Made by a program: the position numbers and the translations under genes. A stretch of 33,858 nt of DNA, taken from assembly GCF_003696215.1 (NCBI RefSeq), contig NZ_RFFG01000086.1, forward strand, positions 1 through 33,858, read 5' to 3'. The stretch is from Actinomadura harenae (lineage in GTDB: Bacteria; Actinomycetota; Actinomycetes; Streptosporangiales; Streptosporangiaceae). Under the pieces are notes generated by a model that was not told the DNA's origin, did no database searches, and was given only the letters and a program-made list of their open reading frames with translations. Of the stretch, positions 1-8,581 are shown in pieces; within the stretch, counting starts at the first letter, position 1, and the number at the start of each line of letters is the position of its first letter.

Positions 1-956
1 GCACCCGCCGCGCCCGCCGTTCCGGCGACGGACGCGGCGCCGCCCAGGGCGGCGAGGGGGAACGACGCGGCCAGGGCCATGGCGAGTCCGGCCAGGGCGC
101 GGACGCCGCGGGTCTCCCACTCCGCCCCGTACGCGGCGGACGCGGCGGCCTCCAGCTCGGACGCGAACTCGGCGGCCGACGGCGGACGGTCCGGAGCGTC
201 CTTGGCGAGGCCGCGTCCGACCAGGGGACGCAGGCCCTCGGGCAGCCGGTCCAGCGGCGGCGCGGCGGTGAGGTGCAGGTGCGCGAGCTCGGCCCGGCTC
301 GCGGCGGCGAACGGCCGCCCGCCCGTGACGGCCTCCACAAACACGCAGGTCGCGGCATACACGTCGGTGGCGGGCGTGGCGGGCCCGCCGCGCCACTGCT
401 CGGGCGCCATGTACGCGGGCGTCCCCACCGCGGACGCCTCGCCGACCGGCACCGCGATCCCGAAGTCGACGAGCTTGCTCAGCCCGTCCGCCCGGACGAC
501 CACGTTGCCCGGCTTGTAGTCGCGGTGGACGATCCCGGCGGCGTGCGCGGCGGCGAGCCCCCGCAGCGAGCCCTTGAGGACGGTCAGGGCCGCCTCGGGC
601 GCGAGCGCGCCGTTCTCGGCGAGGACGCGCGCCAGCGGGACGCCGTCCACCGCCTCCATCACCAGCGCGGCGCCCTCCGGCGCGGTCACGAACCGGAACA
701 GCCGCACGACGTGCGGGTCGGCGACCCGGCCGAGCATGACCGCCTCGTCCCGCAGCCGTGCGAGGCGCCGCTCCCGCTCGCCCGGGTCGTCCGCGGCGTC
801 CGGGGCGACGTCCAGGTACTTGATCGCGACCGGCGTCCCGTCGCCCTCGTGCCGCGCGAGGACGACCCGTCCCTGCGCGCCCGCGCCGAGCTCGCGCAGC
901 TCCTCGAACCCCGCGACCCGCCACCGTCCGGCGGCGGTCCCGCCGGGCGGGGTCAT
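1..956 (-). CDS. Serine/threonine protein kinase (C-terminal end outside window)
   Basis: A Hanks-type kinase that reads leftward and runs off the window edge. From ATG 956 the translation shows a glycine-rich loop (residues about 23-31, LGAGAQGRV), the ATP-anchoring Lys46 in VAIK, the catalytic loop HRDYKPGN (144-151), DFG (164-166) and APE (184-186), so the catalytic core is intact. After the kinase domain comes an Ala-rich hydrophobic stretch encoded by about 1-110 that could be a membrane segment, so a membrane-anchored receptor kinase is possible. HRDYK replaces the more usual HRDLK, a common actinobacterial variant. The start ATG overlaps the TGA of the upstream lipoprotein gene (ATGA at 953-956), implying translational coupling. 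Substrate unknown. Confidence 0.93.
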   Translation of the reverse strand, partial: MTPPGGTAAGRWRVAGFEELRELGAGAQGRVVLARHEGDGTPVAIKYLDVAPDAADDPGERERRLARLRDEAVMLGRVADPHVVRLFRFVTAPEGAALVMEAVDGVPLARVLAENGALAPEAALTVLKGSLRGLAAAHAAGIVHRDYKPGNVVVRADGLSKLVDFGIAVPVGEASAVGTPAYMAPEQWRGGPATPATDVYAATCVFVEAVTGGRPFAAASRAELAHLHLTAAPPLDRLPEGLRPLVGRGLAKDAPDRPPSAAEFASELEAAASAAYGAEWETRGVRALAGLAMALAASFPLAALGGAASVAGTAGAAG

Positions 957-1759
957 TTCTTGGTCGCCGCGTCCTGGAGCCGGGACAGGACGTCCGGCCT
1001 CACGATGCCCTTGAGCTTGGAGTACGGCGTGTTGAAGCTGAAGCTCGAGCAGTCGGTGCCGATCGTCGACCAGACCAGGTTCAGGCCGTTCCGGTCGAAG
1101 TACAGCCCGGCGCTCGGCGGCGTCTCGACCGGGCCCTCCTGCTTGCCGGGCAGGAAGTCCTTGCCCTGGAGGTCGGACAGGCCGCACTGCTTCCAGTCGT
1201 CCTTCGGGCCGGACAGCGCGTCCCACAGGTCCTTCGGGTCGTTGAAGGCCTTGTCGGTCAGCACGTCCTTCGCGCCGAGGGCCTTGCCGGCCTTGACGTC
1301 CACGGTGACCGGGACGGTCGGCAGCGCCTCCTCGCTCTCGAAGCAGGGGATCATGGTGAACGCGCTGGTCGCGGACACGATGTCCGGGCCGCCGAGGCCG
1401 AACCGCACCTTGGTCTGGATGATGCTCGGCTTGCCCTGGCACTGCTTGCGCCGGTCGGCGTCCAGCGTCGCGCCGAACCACTTGACCGCCCAGTCCAGCG
1501 GGGCGCGGAACTCCTGCCCGATGCGCTCCTCGGCGGCCTTGTCGGCGAGCCCGCCGACCTTGACGTACTCGGCGTCCTTGAACCTCACCAGCTGCTGCGG
1601 GTGGTCGCTGTTGTCCTGGAGGACGACCGTCCCCTTCGCCGGGACGTCCGCGGCGGCCGGTCCCCCGGCTCCGCCTCCGCCTCCGGACGAGCACCCCGCC
1701 ACAGCCGTCCCGACCAGCGCGGCCGTGACCACCGCCACACTCCGCATGACCGTCCGCAT
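953..1759 (-). CDS. Putative lipoprotein of unknown function
   Basis: A 268-residue protein with a classic bacterial lipoprotein signal: Arg-containing n-region, hydrophobic core (about 8-21) and lipobox VAGC with Cys23, followed by a Ser/Gly linker. The mature part has four further Cys residues that could form two disulfides, and no domain I recognise. It should sit on the outer face of the membrane. ATG 1759 is chosen because a GGGAGG Shine-Dalgarno lies 7 nt upstream; Met5 is an alternative. It is the first gene of a two-gene operon with the kinase, sharing an ATGA junction, so it may be an extracytoplasmic partner or ligand-binding protein for that kinase (inference). Confidence 0.85.
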   Translation of the reverse strand: MRTVMRSVAVVTAALVGTAVAGCSSGGGGGAGGPAAADVPAKGTVVLQDNSDHPQQLVRFKDAEYVKVGGLADKAAEERIGQEFRAPLDWAVKWFGATLDADRRKQCQGKPSIIQTKVRFGLGGPDIVSATSAFTMIPCFESEEALPTVPVTVDVKAGKALGAKDVLTDKAFNDPKDLWDALSGPKDDWKQCGLSDLQGKDFLPGKQEGPVETPPSAGLYFDRNGLNLVWSTIGTDCSSFSFNTPYSKLKGIVRPDVLSRLQDAATKK

Positions 1760-1921
1760 CCGTGCCGCCTCCCTCGTCCGTCAATCTGGGCGCATCACAG
1801 AATGTCAGGATCTGGACGGAACGGCGGCCGGGACCGGCCACCTGGAACGCGGAAAACCCCGGTACCGCAGGGCATGGGGAATACCCCAGATCGGGGAAAC
1901 GTTGGGACAGGTGATCGGCTA

Positions 1922-1951
1922 TTGGTGTAGGTACACCAGCGCCGGTACACT
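1922..1951 (+). promoter_or_regulatory. Probable promoter with palindromic operator for the DEAD-box helicase gene
   Basis: A -35-like TTGGTG (1922-1927) and a -10-like TACACT (1946-1951) are separated by 18 bp. A 14-bp palindrome, GGTGTA-GG-TACACC (1924-1937), overlaps the -35 and the start of the spacer, and its GGTACAC half recurs at 1944-1950 over the -10. This is where a repressor would block RNA polymerase. The regulator is unknown. Transcription would start near 1958. Confidence 0.5.
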
Positions 1952-2211
1952 GCGTCGCGGAGTGTGACCGCACGCAGCCACAGTGAGTGACTGCTTTCAA
2001 CCCCTGACTGCGGTCGCCGTAAGGAATTGATCGACGGCTGGTCCCTCCCGCGCGAGCGCGCGGCCACGGAAAGCGACCGGCGGGCAAGCGGCCTGCCGGG
2101 ACCGCAGCCGTGCGAGGTCGGCCCGGAGCACCGGCGAACGGGCTCCGGCGGAGCCGACGGCGCTGCGCCGCGAACGGGAGCGAGGACCCCGCATATTGGA
2201 GGCTGGAAGCC
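1952..2211 (+). promoter_or_regulatory. Long, structured 5' leader of the helicase mRNA
   Basis: No gene is seen between the divergent lipoprotein and helicase genes (1760-2211). About 254 nt would be transcribed ahead of the CTG start. Visible hairpins include CCGCGCG-AG-CGCGCGG (2048-2063), GGCTCC-GGC-GGAGCC (about 2140-2154) and CGGCGC-T-GCGCCG (about 2159-2171). DEAD-box helicase mRNAs in other bacteria often carry long structured leaders used in cold-shock or autoregulation; whether this one does is inference. A GGAGG at 2198-2202 ends the leader. Confidence 0.45.
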
Positions 2212-5200
2212 CTGACTACCTTCGCTGACCTCGGGGTCGTACCCGAGATAGCCGATGCCCTGAAAGCCGAGGGCATCGTCGACGCGTTCCCCATCCAAGA
2301 GCTCGCCCTGCCGATCGCGCTGGGCGGCCACGACATCATCGGCCAGGCCCGCACGGGCACCGGCAAGACGCTCGCGTTCGGCATCGCCGCGCTGCAGCGC
2401 ATCGAGCACGGCCACGTGAAGCCGCAGGCCCTGGTCATCGCGCCGACCCGTGAGCTGGCCCTCCAGGTCACCGACGACCTGCTGGTCGCGGGCGGCAAGC
2501 TCGGCACCCGCGTGCTGTCGGTGTACGGCGGCCGCGCGTACGAGCCGCAGATCGACGCGCTGCGCTCCGGCGTGGACGTCGTCGTCGGCACCCCGGGCCG
2601 CCTGCTCGACCTCGCCAAGCAGAAGCACCTCGACCTCTCCGAGGTCAAGGTCCTCGTGCTGGACGAGGCCGACCGCATGCTTGACCTCGGGTTCCTGCCC
2701 GACATCGAGCGGATCATCAAGCGCGTCCCGGAGAAGCGCCAGACGATGCTCTTCTCGGCGACCATGCCGGGCGAGATCGCCTCGCTGTCCCGCCGCTACC
2801 TGACCCGTCCGACGAACGTCCGCGCCGAGGCGCACTCGGAGTCCGAGGCGACGCCGCAGGTCCAGCAGTTCGTGTGGCAGGCGCACCAGATGGACAAGCC
2901 GGAGATGGTCGCCCGCCTGCTCCAGGCGGACGGCCGCGGCCTGACCATGGTGTTCTGCCAGACCAAGCGGGCCTGCGACCGTGTCGCCGCCGACCTGGTC
3001 CAGCGCGGCTTCGACGCCGCCGCCGTCCACGGCGACCTCGGCCAGTCCCAGCGCGAGCGCGCGCTCCGCGCGTTCCGCAACGGCAAGATCGAGGTGCTGG
3101 TCGCCACCGACGTCGCCGCGCGCGGCCTCGATGTGGACGACGTCACGCACGTCGTCAACTTCGAGTGCCCGGACAGCGCGGAGACCTACGTCCACCGCAT
3201 CGGCCGCACCGGCCGCGCGGGACGCGAGGGCACCGCCGTCACCCTGGTCGACTGGTCGGACATCCCGCGGTGGAAGCTGATCAACACCACCCTCGACCTG
3301 GACTTCGCCCAGCCCGAGGAGACCTACTCCAGCAGCCCCCACTTCTTCGAGGCCCTCGGCATCCCCAAGGGCACCCGGGGCACCCTCCCCAAGGAGCGCC
3401 GCCACGGCCGCGCCGGCCTGGAGGCCGAGGAGCTGGAGGACATCGGCGAGACCGGCAAGACCCGCAGCCGCGACCACGGCCGTGACCGTGACCACGGCCG
3501 TGATCGTGACCGCGACCGCGACCGGGGCCGCGAGCGGCCTCAGGGCCGGGTCCGCGACCGTGAGCACGACCGCGACCGCGACCAGGACGAGGAGGCTCCG
3601 CGCCGCAACCGCCGCTCCCGTTCCCGCACGCGCACCCGCGCCGGCCGTCCGCTCGCCGAGGAGCAGGCCGACGCGCAGGCCTTCGTGGAGCCGGCCGTCG
3701 AGCCGGTCGCGGAGCCCGCCGTTCCCGCCGTGGAGCCCGCGCCGCGTCCCGCCGCGCAGGACGAGTCCACCGAGACCCCGCGCCGCCGCAAGCGCGGCCG
3801 GGGCCGCAAGGACCGTCGTGCGGCCGCGCAGCCGGCCGTGTCCACCCTGGACACCGCGCCCCCGGCGGAGGCCCTGGTCGAGGACGCCCCCAAGCGTCCC
3901 CGTCGCCGCGTCACGACGTCCCAGGACGAGGTCCTGGCCGCCGAGCGCGAGGCCGTCCGCAGGGCCGCGACCAGGCGAGACGCCGAGCCCGCGCCCAAGC
4001 GCACCCGGACGCGCCGGAACGCCGAGGCCGAGGCCCCGCGCGACACCGCCGCGACCGCCGAGGCCGCGCCGAAGCGCACGCGGACCCGCAAGGCCGTCAC
4101 GACCGAGGCACCCGCCGAGGTCACGGCCACCGTGGACGCCACGGACACCGCCGAGGCGGCGCCCAAGCGCACCCGGGCTCGCAAGAGCACCGCGGCTGAG
4201 GCTCCGGCCGCGCAGGACGTCACGGCCGAGGCTCCCGTCGAGGCCGCCGCGACCGCAGAAGCCGCGCCGAAGCGCACACGCGCCCGTAAGACGGCCGTGA
4301 ACGCCGAGGTCACCGCCGCGGACACGCCGGACACCACCGAGGCCGCGCCCAAGCGCACGCGGGCTCGCAAGAGCACCGTGAGCGAGGCTCCGGCCGCGCA
4401 GGCGGGGACCGACGCTCCGACGGAGGTCAAGGCCACCACGGACGCTGCGGACACCGCCGCGACCGCGGAGGCCGCGTCCAAGCCCACGCGTGCTCGCCGC
4501 GCCGCCGGGGCTCCGGCCGAGGCGACCGTCGAGGCCACCGAGGCCGCGCCCAAGCGCACGCGGACCCGCAAGGCCACCACGACCGAGGCACCCGCCGAGG
4601 TCACGGCCACCGTGGACGCCGCCGCGCCGAAGCGCACCCGGGCTCGCAAGAGCACCGTGAGCGAGGGCACGGCCGCGCAGGCGGAGACCGACGCTCCGGC
4701 GGAGGTCAAGGCCACGCGGACGCGTAAGGCCGCCGCGACCGAGGCACCCGCCGAGGTCACGGCCACGGACGCGACGGACACCGCCGCGACCGCAGAGGCC
4801 GCGCCGAAGCGGACGCGCGCTCGTAAGAGCGCCGCCGCCGCTGAGGTCACGGCTGCTGAGGTCACGACCGCGGACGCTGTGGACGCCGCTGCGTCCAAGC
4901 CCACGCGGGCCCGCCGCGCCGCCGGGGCTCCGGCCGAGGCGACCGTCGAGGCCACCGAGGCCACCGAGGCCGCGCCGAAGCGCACGCGGACCCGGAAGGC
5001 CACCACGACCGAGGCGTCCACCGAGGTCACGGCCACCGTGGACACCGCCGCGCCGAAGCGCACCCGGGCTCGCAAGAGCACCGTGAGCGAGGACACGGCC
5101 GCGCAGGCGGGGACCGACGCTCCGACGGAGGTCAAGGCCAGGCGGACTCGTAAGGCCGCCGCGACCGAGGCACCTGCCGAGGTCACGGCCACGGACGCGA

Positions 5201-5607
5201 CGGACACCGCCGCGACCGCGGAGGCCGCGCCCAAGCGGACGCGCGCTCGTAAGAGCGCCGCTGCCGAGGCTCCGGCCGCGCAGGACGCCGTCGAGGCGGC
5301 GCCCAAGCGGACGCGGACGCGTAAGGCCGCCGCGAGTGAGGCCGAGGCGGCCCCGGCCGTGGAGGCCGCGCCGAAGCGGACGCGGACGCGTAAGAGCGCC
5401 GCCGAGGCCGAGGCTCCGGTGGAGGTCAAGGCTCCGCGGGCGCGGAAGGCCGAGGCTGCCGACGGTGCCGAGGTCAAGCCCAAGCGCGCTCGGAAGGCCG
5501 CCGCTCCGGCGGAGGCCGAGGCAGCCGAGGCGGACGGCGCCGTCGCCACGCCGCGGCGTGCGCGGCGTGCGGCCGGGGCTCCGGTCGAGGCGCCGCAGGG
5601 CGTCTGA
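2212..5607 (+). CDS. DEAD-box ATP-dependent RNA helicase with a very long basic repeat tail
   Basis: All superfamily-2 DEAD-box motifs are present: Q motif (FPIQ), motif I ARTGTGKT (near residue 50), PTREL, TPGR, DEAD (151-154), SAT, and HRIGRTGR (from residue 328). It should unwind or remodel structured RNA, for example in ribosome assembly or mRNA decay (RhlE/CsdA-like). The core ends near residue 400. It is followed by an Arg/Asp-rich stretch (about 417-465) and some 650 residues of Ala/Glu/Pro-rich low complexity containing 13 PKRTR motifs, probably disordered and nucleic-acid binding. The start is taken as CTG 2212: GGAGG lies 9 nt upstream, and the protein then begins with the family-typical (M)TTFADLG. 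The other in-frame start, GTG 2110, lacks a ribosome site. Total about 1131 aa, more than twice the usual length. Confidence 0.93.
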   Translation: MTTFADLGVVPEIADALKAEGIVDAFPIQELALPIALGGHDIIGQARTGTGKTLAFGIAALQRIEHGHVKPQALVIAPTRELALQVTDDLLVAGGKLGTRVLSVYGGRAYEPQIDALRSGVDVVVGTPGRLLDLAKQKHLDLSEVKVLVLDEADRMLDLGFLPDIERIIKRVPEKRQTMLFSATMPGEIASLSRRYLTRPTNVRAEAHSESEATPQVQQFVWQAHQMDKPEMVARLLQADGRGLTMVFCQTKRACDRVAADLVQRGFDAAAVHGDLGQSQRERALRAFRNGKIEVLVATDVAARGLDVDDVTHVVNFECPDSAETYVHRIGRTGRAGREGTAVTLVDWSDIPRWKLINTTLDLDFAQPEETYSSSPHFFEALGIPKGTRGTLPKERRHGRAGLEAEELEDIGETGKTRSRDHGRDRDHGRDRDRDRDRGRERPQGRVRDREHDRDRDQDEEAPRRNRRSRSRTRTRAGRPLAEEQADAQAFVEPAVEPVAEPAVPAVEPAPRPAAQDESTETPRRRKRGRGRKDRRAAAQPAVSTLDTAPPAEALVEDAPKRPRRRVTTSQDEVLAAEREAVRRAATRRDAEPAPKRTRTRRNAEAEAPRDTAATAEAAPKRTRTRKAVTTEAPAEVTATVDATDTAEAAPKRTRARKSTAAEAPAAQDVTAEAPVEAAATAEAAPKRTRARKTAVNAEVTAADTPDTTEAAPKRTRARKSTVSEAPAAQAGTDAPTEVKATTDAADTAATAEAASKPTRARRAAGAPAEATVEATEAAPKRTRTRKATTTEAPAEVTATVDAAAPKRTRARKSTVSEGTAAQAETDAPAEVKATRTRKAAATEAPAEVTATDATDTAATAEAAPKRTRARKSAAAAEVTAAEVTTADAVDAAASKPTRARRAAGAPAEATVEATEATEAAPKRTRTRKATTTEASTEVTATVDTAAPKRTRARKSTVSEDTAAQAGTDAPTEVKARRTRKAAATEAPAEVTATDATDTAATAEAAPKRTRARKSAAAEAPAAQDAVEAAPKRTRTRKAAASEAEAAPAVEAAPKRTRTRKSAAEAEAPVEVKAPRARKAEAADGAEVKPKRARKAAAPAEAEAAEADGAVATPRRARRAAGAPVEAPQGV
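4474..5263 (+). repeat. In-frame ~417-bp duplication within the helicase tail
   Basis: DNA from about 4474 to 4840 recurs almost identically at about 4891 to 5263, an offset of 417 bp or 139 codons. Both copies encode the same succession: SKPTRARRAAG, PKRTRTRKATTTEA, PKRTRARKSTVSE, a TRKAAATEAPAEVTATD block and PKRTRARKSAA. Smaller units of the same kind flank it. Nearly all differences keep the reading frame, so the tail grew by recombination between coding repeats. Confidence 0.85.
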
Positions 5608-5623
5608 TTCCCAAGGTGAGAAG

Positions 5624-5655
5624 CGCCGGTCCCGGTTTCCCGGGGCCGGCGTTTT
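5624..5655 (+). terminator. Intrinsic terminator of the helicase gene
   Basis: A 12-bp stem (5624-5635 with 5640-5651, one G-U pair), a TTTC loop and a following TTTT run lie 16 bp after the helicase stop codon. Confidence 0.85.
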
Positions 5656-5745
5656 CGTCTCGCTACTGAAGAAATTTCATGTCCGTTGCCGGGGTGATAC
5701 CGGGCCGCCGTGCTCCCGTTACCGGGCGCGTTCAGCGTTCTCGGC

Positions 5746-7821
5746 ATGAACTCCGGTCCCTCCCGCCGCCGTTTCCTCGCGTCCGGCGCCGCCGTCGCCG
5801 GGGGCGCGGCGGCCGCGTCGCTGCTCCCGCCGTCCGTCCACGCCGCGCTGGCGCGCCCGCTGCCGCCGGGCGGGTTGAGGGCGGTGAAGCACGTGGTGTT
5901 CCTCATGCAGGAGAACCGCTCGTTCGACCACTACTTCGGGACGCTGCGGGGCGTGCGCGGGTACGGCGACCGGAACGCGATCGAGCTGCCCGACGGGTAC
6001 CCGGTGTTCCAGCAGAAGGGCCTGCTGCGGCACGTGAAGCCGTTCCTCGCGCGGGACGCCGTGGGCCACGGCCCGCTGACCGACGTGAACTACATCGCGG
6101 GCCTCGACCATTCGTGGGACGGCGGCCAGAAGGCGCGCGGGAACGGCTGGCACGACGGCTGGATCGGCGCCAAGCAGCTGCCCACGATGGTCCACTACGA
6201 CCGCCGTGACCTGCCGTTCCAGTACGAGCTGGCCGACACGTTCACGATCTGCGACGCCTATCACAGCTCGGTGTTCGGCCCCACGAACCCGAACCGGACC
6301 TTCCACTGGACGGGCACGATCGGCGTCGAGCCGAACGGCCACCGCGCGGTCGAGAACGACGCGTACAGCGAGGACACGCATCCTGGGTACGCCCTCACGT
6401 CCTACGCCGAGCGGCTGTCGAAGGCCGGGGTGAGCTGGCGCGTGTTCCAGGAGTGGGACAACTTCACCGACAACCCGCTGGAGTTCCTGGTCACGTTCAA
6501 GCAGGTCATGCGGAAGGCGCTCGGCTCGTTCAGCCAGTACAGGAGCCTGACGGCGTTCTACGGGGACGTCGCGAAGGCCAAGCCCGCCGACCGGACGGCG
6601 ATGCTGGCGAACCTGGACAAGGCCGTCGCCGCGCTCCCGCCGTCCGAGCGGGACCTGTTCGAGCGGGCGCTGCGCCGCGTGGACGGCGGGACGCTCGCGG
6701 GGCACTTCCGCGACACCGTCGCCAAGGGCGAGCTGCCGCAGGTGTCGTACATCGTGGCGTCCGCGGCCGATTCCGAGCATCCGGGGGCGGGCAGCCCGAT
6801 CCAGGGCGCGGGGATCACCTACGAGGTGCTGGACGCGCTGGCCTCGCATCCCGGGGTCTGGGAGTCGACGGCGCTGTTCCTGCTGTTCGACGAGAACGAC
6901 GGCTACTTCGACCACGTCCCGCCGCCGCTGCCGCCCGAGTCCGCGAAGGACGAGTGGGTGGACGGCAAGCCGATCGGGCTGGGCTTCCGGGTGCCGATGA
7001 TCGTCGTGTCGCCGTGGACGGCGGGCGGCAACGTCTGCTCGGAGGTGTTCGACCACACCTCGACGATCCGGTTCCTGGAGCGCTGGCTGGGCGTCCATGA
7101 GCCGAACATCAGCGCCTGGCGCCGGACGGTCGCGGGCGACCTGACCTCGGCGTTCGACTTCACCCGGCGGGCGCGTCCGGCGCGTCCGGACCGGCCCTCG
7201 GATCCGCCGAAGTTCTACTGGCGCTGGCCCGCGCTGCCTCCGGTCGTCCAGAAGGACCCGGTCGTGGAGCCCGGCGCGAAGCCGTCCCGTCCGCTGCCCT
7301 ACCGGCCGGAGGCGAGCGCCCGCCTGGACGGCGGCGCCCTGGTGATCAGCCTCGAGGACCGCGGCGCGACGTCGGTGCACTTCGCGCTCTACCCGTACGC
7401 GAAGGAGTTCGCGACGCCGCGCCACTACGACGTCGCGGGCACCCGGACCGACCGCGTCCCCCTCCAGGACGGGCGGTACCGCCTGACGCTGACCGGCCCG
7501 AACGGCTTCCGCCGCGAGTTCGCCGGGACGTCCGCGGGCAAGGCCGCCAAGACCGCCGTCGCCTCGTCCGTCAAGGGCGTCCGCGGCCTGGCGATCACGA
7601 TCGAGAACGGAGGCCCGGACGCGCTGGCCTTCACCCTCGGGGCCCTCGCCTACGGGACGTCCCACCAGAAGGTCACGATCGCGGCCGGCGCGTCCCGCAC
7701 GATCGCCTGGCCCACCTGGAACGGCTGGTACGACGTCGAGATCACGGCCGCCGAGGACCGGACCTTCCGCCGCCGCCTGATGGGGCACCTGGAGAACGGC
7801 CGCGCCTCGGCCACCGGCTGA
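5746..7821 (+). CDS. Tat-exported phosphocholine-type phospholipase C
   Basis: A 691-aa member of the bacterial non-haemolytic phospholipase C family, which hydrolyses phosphatidylcholine or sphingomyelin to phosphocholine and diacylglycerol (or ceramide) outside the cell. The N-terminus has a twin-arginine signal (SRRRFLASGAA, then an Ala-rich core ending near VHA). Family motifs follow: ENRSFDHYFG (from about residue 56), TNPNRTFHWTG (about 180), and DENDGYFDHVPPP (about 382). The last 200 residues match the two C-terminal beta domains usual in this family. ATG 5746 is preferred over GTG 5710 because it places the RR motif near the N-terminus; no good Shine-Dalgarno is visible. It converges on the GDPD gene with a 1-bp gap and no hairpin between. 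Confidence 0.92.
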   Translation: MNSGPSRRRFLASGAAVAGGAAAASLLPPSVHAALARPLPPGGLRAVKHVVFLMQENRSFDHYFGTLRGVRGYGDRNAIELPDGYPVFQQKGLLRHVKPFLARDAVGHGPLTDVNYIAGLDHSWDGGQKARGNGWHDGWIGAKQLPTMVHYDRRDLPFQYELADTFTICDAYHSSVFGPTNPNRTFHWTGTIGVEPNGHRAVENDAYSEDTHPGYALTSYAERLSKAGVSWRVFQEWDNFTDNPLEFLVTFKQVMRKALGSFSQYRSLTAFYGDVAKAKPADRTAMLANLDKAVAALPPSERDLFERALRRVDGGTLAGHFRDTVAKGELPQVSYIVASAADSEHPGAGSPIQGAGITYEVLDALASHPGVWESTALFLLFDENDGYFDHVPPPLPPESAKDEWVDGKPIGLGFRVPMIVVSPWTAGGNVCSEVFDHTSTIRFLERWLGVHEPNISAWRRTVAGDLTSAFDFTRRARPARPDRPSDPPKFYWRWPALPPVVQKDPVVEPGAKPSRPLPYRPEASARLDGGALVISLEDRGATSVHFALYPYAKEFATPRHYDVAGTRTDRVPLQDGRYRLTLTGPNGFRREFAGTSAGKAAKTAVASSVKGVRGLAITIENGGPDALAFTLGALAYGTSHQKVTIAAGASRTIAWPTWNGWYDVEITAAEDRTFRRRLMGHLENGRASATG

Positions 7822-7822
7822 G

Positions 7823-8512
7823 TCAGGAGGAGGCGGCGTCGCGCAGGCCGAGGGCCTGGCGGGGATGGTCGGTGATCAGGACCTCGACGCGCGGGTCGGC
7901 GAGGAAGCGGCGCATCTGGGGTTCGGCGTTGACCGTCCAGATCATCGCCGGGAACCCGGCGCGCGCGATCTGGGCGAGCACGCCGACCCGCGCCAGCCGG
8001 TGGTTGAGGGCGACCAGGTCGGCGCCGGACGCGCGGATCGCGCGCACCGGGGCGAAGTCGCGGTGCGCGCCGCGTTCCCACAGGCTGCGGCCGACCGACA
8101 TCGCGACCCGGACGTGCGGGAAGTCGCGCTTGATCTGCCGGATGCTGGCGACGTCGCGGGTGGTGACGACGAAGCCGTCCGGTCCGAGGGCGGCCTCGGC
8201 CAGCTCGACCAGCTCGGTCTCGCAGCCGCGCTCCTTGAGGTCCAGATGGCCCCGGGCGCGTCCGGCGATGATCTCCATCGCCTCGCTGACCAGCGGGATC
8301 GGATGGTCGGACAGCTCGGCGGCGCGGTCGTGGGCGAGGCGCGAGAGCGGCAGGCCGCCGACCGTGGGATCGTGGTGGACGACCAGCGCGCCGTCGCCGG
8401 TGCGGCGGACGTCGATCTCGACGTAGTCGGCGCCCGATCGGGCGGCGTCGTGGAGTCCGGTCAGGCCCGCCGCGTCACGGCGGTGGGCGGAGACCGCCGG
8501 GTGCTGGGCCAC
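7823..8512 (-). CDS. Glycerophosphodiester phosphodiesterase
   Basis: A 229-aa GDPD-family enzyme, close to the family's usual 240. It should split glycerophosphodiesters (for example glycerophosphocholine) into glycerol-3-phosphate and an alcohol. Seen in sequence: AHRR near residue 9 (catalytic His-Arg), EIDV (metal-binding Glu and Asp), HHDP (second His), HLDLKE, a late WTVN and ITDHP. No signal peptide, so probably cytoplasmic. GTG 8512 is chosen because a -10-like element sits 7 nt before it with no ribosome site, as for several genes here. Tail to tail with phospholipase C, it fits a shared role in phosphatidylcholine or phospholipid breakdown (inference). Confidence 0.92.
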   Translation of the reverse strand: MAQHPAVSAHRRDAAGLTGLHDAARSGADYVEIDVRRTGDGALVVHHDPTVGGLPLSRLAHDRAAELSDHPIPLVSEAMEIIAGRARGHLDLKERGCETELVELAEAALGPDGFVVTTRDVASIRQIKRDFPHVRVAMSVGRSLWERGAHRDFAPVRAIRASGADLVALNHRLARVGVLAQIARAGFPAMIWTVNAEPQMRRFLADPRVEVLITDHPRQALGLRDAASS

Positions 8513-8519
8513 GGCCCGA

Positions 8520-8525
8520 ACGCTA
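8520..8525 (-). promoter_or_regulatory. -10 element, leaderless start of the GDPD gene
   Basis: TAGCGT on the minus strand, 7 nt before GTG 8512. No Shine-Dalgarno is seen, so transcription probably begins at the start codon. Confidence 0.55.
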
Positions 8526-8567
8526 CCACCGAAGCCTCTTCAGGGGTGTTGTGACCGGGGCGTTCAG

Positions 8568-8573
8568 TATGCT
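8568..8573 (+). promoter_or_regulatory. -10 element, leaderless start of the alpha/beta hydrolase gene
   Basis: TATGCT lies 8 nt before GTG 8582, with no Shine-Dalgarno. It is divergent from the GDPD promoter only about 45 bp away. Confidence 0.5.
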
Positions 8574-8581
8574 GGCGGCCC

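Noticed and set aside
273..1967. Long plus-strand frame over the kinase and lipoprotein genes
   Set aside because: The opposite strand encodes a complete kinase core and a lipoprotein with signal and ribosome site; the plus frame shows Arg/Gly/Pro-rich shadow composition.
5718..5740. PhoP (PHO) box before phospholipase C
   Set aside because: GTTACC and GTTCAG occur 12 bp apart, but the spacing and consensus of 11-bp PHO repeats are not met.
3540..5906. 788-codon open frame antisense to the helicase tail
   Set aside because: It mirrors the repetitive GC-rich helicase tail; it has Ala/Arg/Val low complexity, no family and no credible start region.
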